Made by a program: the position numbers and the translations under genes. This document shows positions 62,201 through 64,000 of a DNA stretch of 64,000 nt, in pieces. The notes under the pieces are model-generated. The model was not told where the DNA came from. It ran no database searches and saw nothing but the letters and a program-made list of their open reading frames with translations. The DNA lies in assembly GCA_013399015.1 (NCBI GenBank), contig VWZX01002303.1, positions 9,446 through 73,445 on the forward strand. Direction: 5' to 3'. How positions within the stretch are numbered: the first letter of the stretch is position 1; each line of letters opens with the position of its first letter. This DNA is from Galbula dea (lineage: Eukaryota > Chordata > Aves > Piciformes > Galbulidae).

Positions 62201-63318
62201 ATTCTGAGTTTTAAGGATCTGTGAATGGTTTGTGTTAGAGGCAGTATGGATCTTCTAGGAACCAAAGTTCAGTTTCTTCTTTCTCTCTTTTTCTCAGTAG
62301 CTAACCTGAAGGAGGTATTTTGGATCAGGTTCCTTCCTCTCCCAAATTCTTCTTACACTCTTTACTGCTTCTGTAACTTCAACCTGTTTAAGTTCATTTC
62401 TTTGACTCCTATCTTTGTTCCCTGGTGAACAATGAGTTGGGGTGTGTGGGGGAGGTGTTTATTCCTGTAGTTTCTTTCCCTTTTCCCCCATTACCTCAGC
62501 AACTTGAGAGTACAAATGTGTATCATCACTGGTAGCCTCTCCTTTAACTGGAGGAGACAGAAAACCAGTCCTCCTTCCAGTACTCCTGTAGAAAAAGGAT
62601 GAAGATCCTATAACTTGACTTTTCTTTAAGGAAGAGGTTGTTTCTGTCACACAAAGTCCTCCTTTCAGAAGCTGTCATTTCTTCAATCAAGGTAGCAGAG
62701 GATGTTTGCTATCTTGCAAGAAAAGCAAAGGGAGCCACTTCCCCTCTTCAGGTAGTGAAGGGTTGAGGAAAATAATCAACTCACTAGAGCTTGGCTGCTT
62801 CATTCCAGACAGACAGATGAACACCCTGGCACCTGGTTAGAGAGAAGTGAAACTGTGAGGACATCATCCATACCTCATTAATTTCTGTGGGCTTTGGGTG
62901 TGGTTGTCAGAAGGTAAAATTTTGCTATTGCTCAAGCATTCAGCACCCAAAGCATCTGCAGGCTGTCATATAGCAGAAAAGCAGTTTTGAGAATGATATT
63001 TTTTTGGGGTGAGTAGCCTTACCTTTATCATCCTTCTCCAGCACTGCCTTCACTAGGTTCATCTGCTGTCTTGATAAAAAATTTAGAAAAAGAAAAGAAA
63101 TGAAAAAAGAAAAGCTGAGTAGAGAAAGGGATTCCATGTACTATAGCTACTTAATCTGTTAAATCAAATTTTGACCTATATTGAGATCCCTGTAGACTAT
63201 ATATATATCATTTTCCCCTTTCCTTATATTGAAATGGACCATCAAACCCCATGGAACTGCTCTCCCTAGTTTCCATTTACAGTCCTGTGCAAACTGACCA
63301 TGTGGATGATGCAACAAA

Positions 63319-63390
63319 TCACAGAATCATAGAATATTAGGAGCTGGAAGGGACCTTGAAAGATCATCTAGTCCAACCCCCCTGCCACAG
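63319..63390 (-). mobile_element. Minimal CR1 tail, 72 bp
   Basis: TCACAGAATCATAGAATATT through AGGGACCTTGAAAGATCATC to CCCCCCTGCCACAGCA. Reverse-strand copy of the 'GATCTTTCAAGGTCCCTTCC' tail group. Confidence 0.9.
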
Positions 63391-64000
63391 CATGCTCCCA
63401 CAGTGTTGCTGTCAGACCACAGCAACCATAAGTGCATGTGCTTCAGTGGCTGGTGGAGGGTTAAGTGTGTTCCCTTTGCAGTACCTGCTTTCTTAGGAGT
63501 TTTCAGAGTTTCTTATAAAGCCATTTTCTTTTCACCCCTTTCATCTATTTGTTGTCTGTGCTCACATGACCTCCTGAAAATACAAACACATTCTTTTATT
63601 CACAGAGCCCATGATCAGCCTTGTCTTTAGCCTCATGGTAAAGGTCAAGTAGATTAGGTAGGGAGGCTCTTGCCTTTCTAAATCCACATTGCTTATCTCC
63701 TTTTAGATAATTACTATCCATGTACTTCTCTAATGTGCCCCAGGGTATAGTTTCCATTCCTTGAATACTGCAAGCTTAAATTCATCTACTTTTGACACAT
63801 TTTGCTGAGTTTCAGCTCTGCTAACTGATTTAATACCAGTGCTTCTGTGATTAGTCATCCCAAGCAGGGGAAATGGAGAAAGCACTCAGGACAAATATTG
63901 TTCTGCAATGCAAATCCTCTAAGAAACAGTTGTGCTACACCAGCTAATGCTCCTGACTTTTTGTGTAGCAGTTCTTCAGCTATCCATGCTCTGATCTCTT

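Larger units (their letters stand above)
40508..64000 (+). other. SMYD3: SMYD3 intron, at least 23.5 kb (3' end beyond window)
   Basis: Begins with a GTAAAA donor. I found no match to the last SMYD3 segment (the part after the GPYR residues, about 70 aa), so the final exon or exons probably lie outside. CR1 copies lie at 45479, 48466, 48776, 52270, 54712, 55760, 57013, 59214 and 63319. The stretches 40508-41860, 41940-45465, 45564-48465, 49786-52269, 52850-54711, 54801-55759, 55911-57012, 57791-59213, 59270-63318 and 63391-64000 look unique, with only simple repeats noted separately. Confidence 0.75.

Noticed and set aside
1..64000. tRNA, rRNA, snRNA or microRNA genes
   Set aside because: No cloverleaf, box motifs or known small-RNA sequence was recognised by eye. 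A covariance-model search could not be run.

Overview
The window is draft-assembly avian nuclear DNA. It carries the middle of one vertebrate gene, SMYD3 (a SET and MYND-domain lysine methyltransferase), on the + strand. The bird assignment rests on many CR1 LINE copies ending in the typical 8-bp tail repeat (ATTCTRTG-type), a solo LTR opening with the TGTCCTGGTTTGGG-type end seen in avian endogenous retroviruses, and the SMYD3 exons. CR1 covers roughly 13.5 kb, about 21% of the window by my hand tally. That is high for a bird and would fit a CR1-rich lineage such as woodpeckers and relatives, but this is inference.

Layout. Five consecutive coding exons of SMYD3 lie at 3669-3736, 6153-6255, 17967-18077, 37673-37760 and 40333-40507. 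They join in one frame without stops and correspond to about residues 178-358 of human SMYD3 (428 aa). They encode the end of the SET core with the NHxC motif, the catalytic tyrosine, the post-SET zinc cysteines and the start of the C-terminal helical (TPR-like) domain. Splice sites are canonical GT/AG. Earlier exons (MYND, first half of SET) and the last one or two exons are outside the window or were not seen. The intron after the last visible exon is therefore at least 23.5 kb.

Everything else is intron. It holds about 27 CR1 pieces in both orientations, one ERVL-like solo LTR (31193-31921, minus), a 44-bp LTR-like remnant, AT and CAAA simple repeats, and four assembly gaps or N positions. 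No RNA gene, CRISPR array, bacterial feature or second protein-coding gene was recognised. The long open frames outside SMYD3 are fragments of CR1 ORF2 (endonuclease, reverse transcriptase, C-terminal region).

Most notable points: three CR1-in-CR1 nested insertions that give a relative order of CR1 subfamilies; several 5'-truncated CR1 copies with apparent target-site duplications, including a perfect 13-bp one around a 72-bp copy; a Ser-to-Asn change in the SMYD3 NHSC motif; a CR1 endonuclease fragment ending about 50 bp from a SMYD3 splice acceptor; and a gap and a short duplication that look like assembly artefacts in CR1. I found no convincing undescribed biological system.
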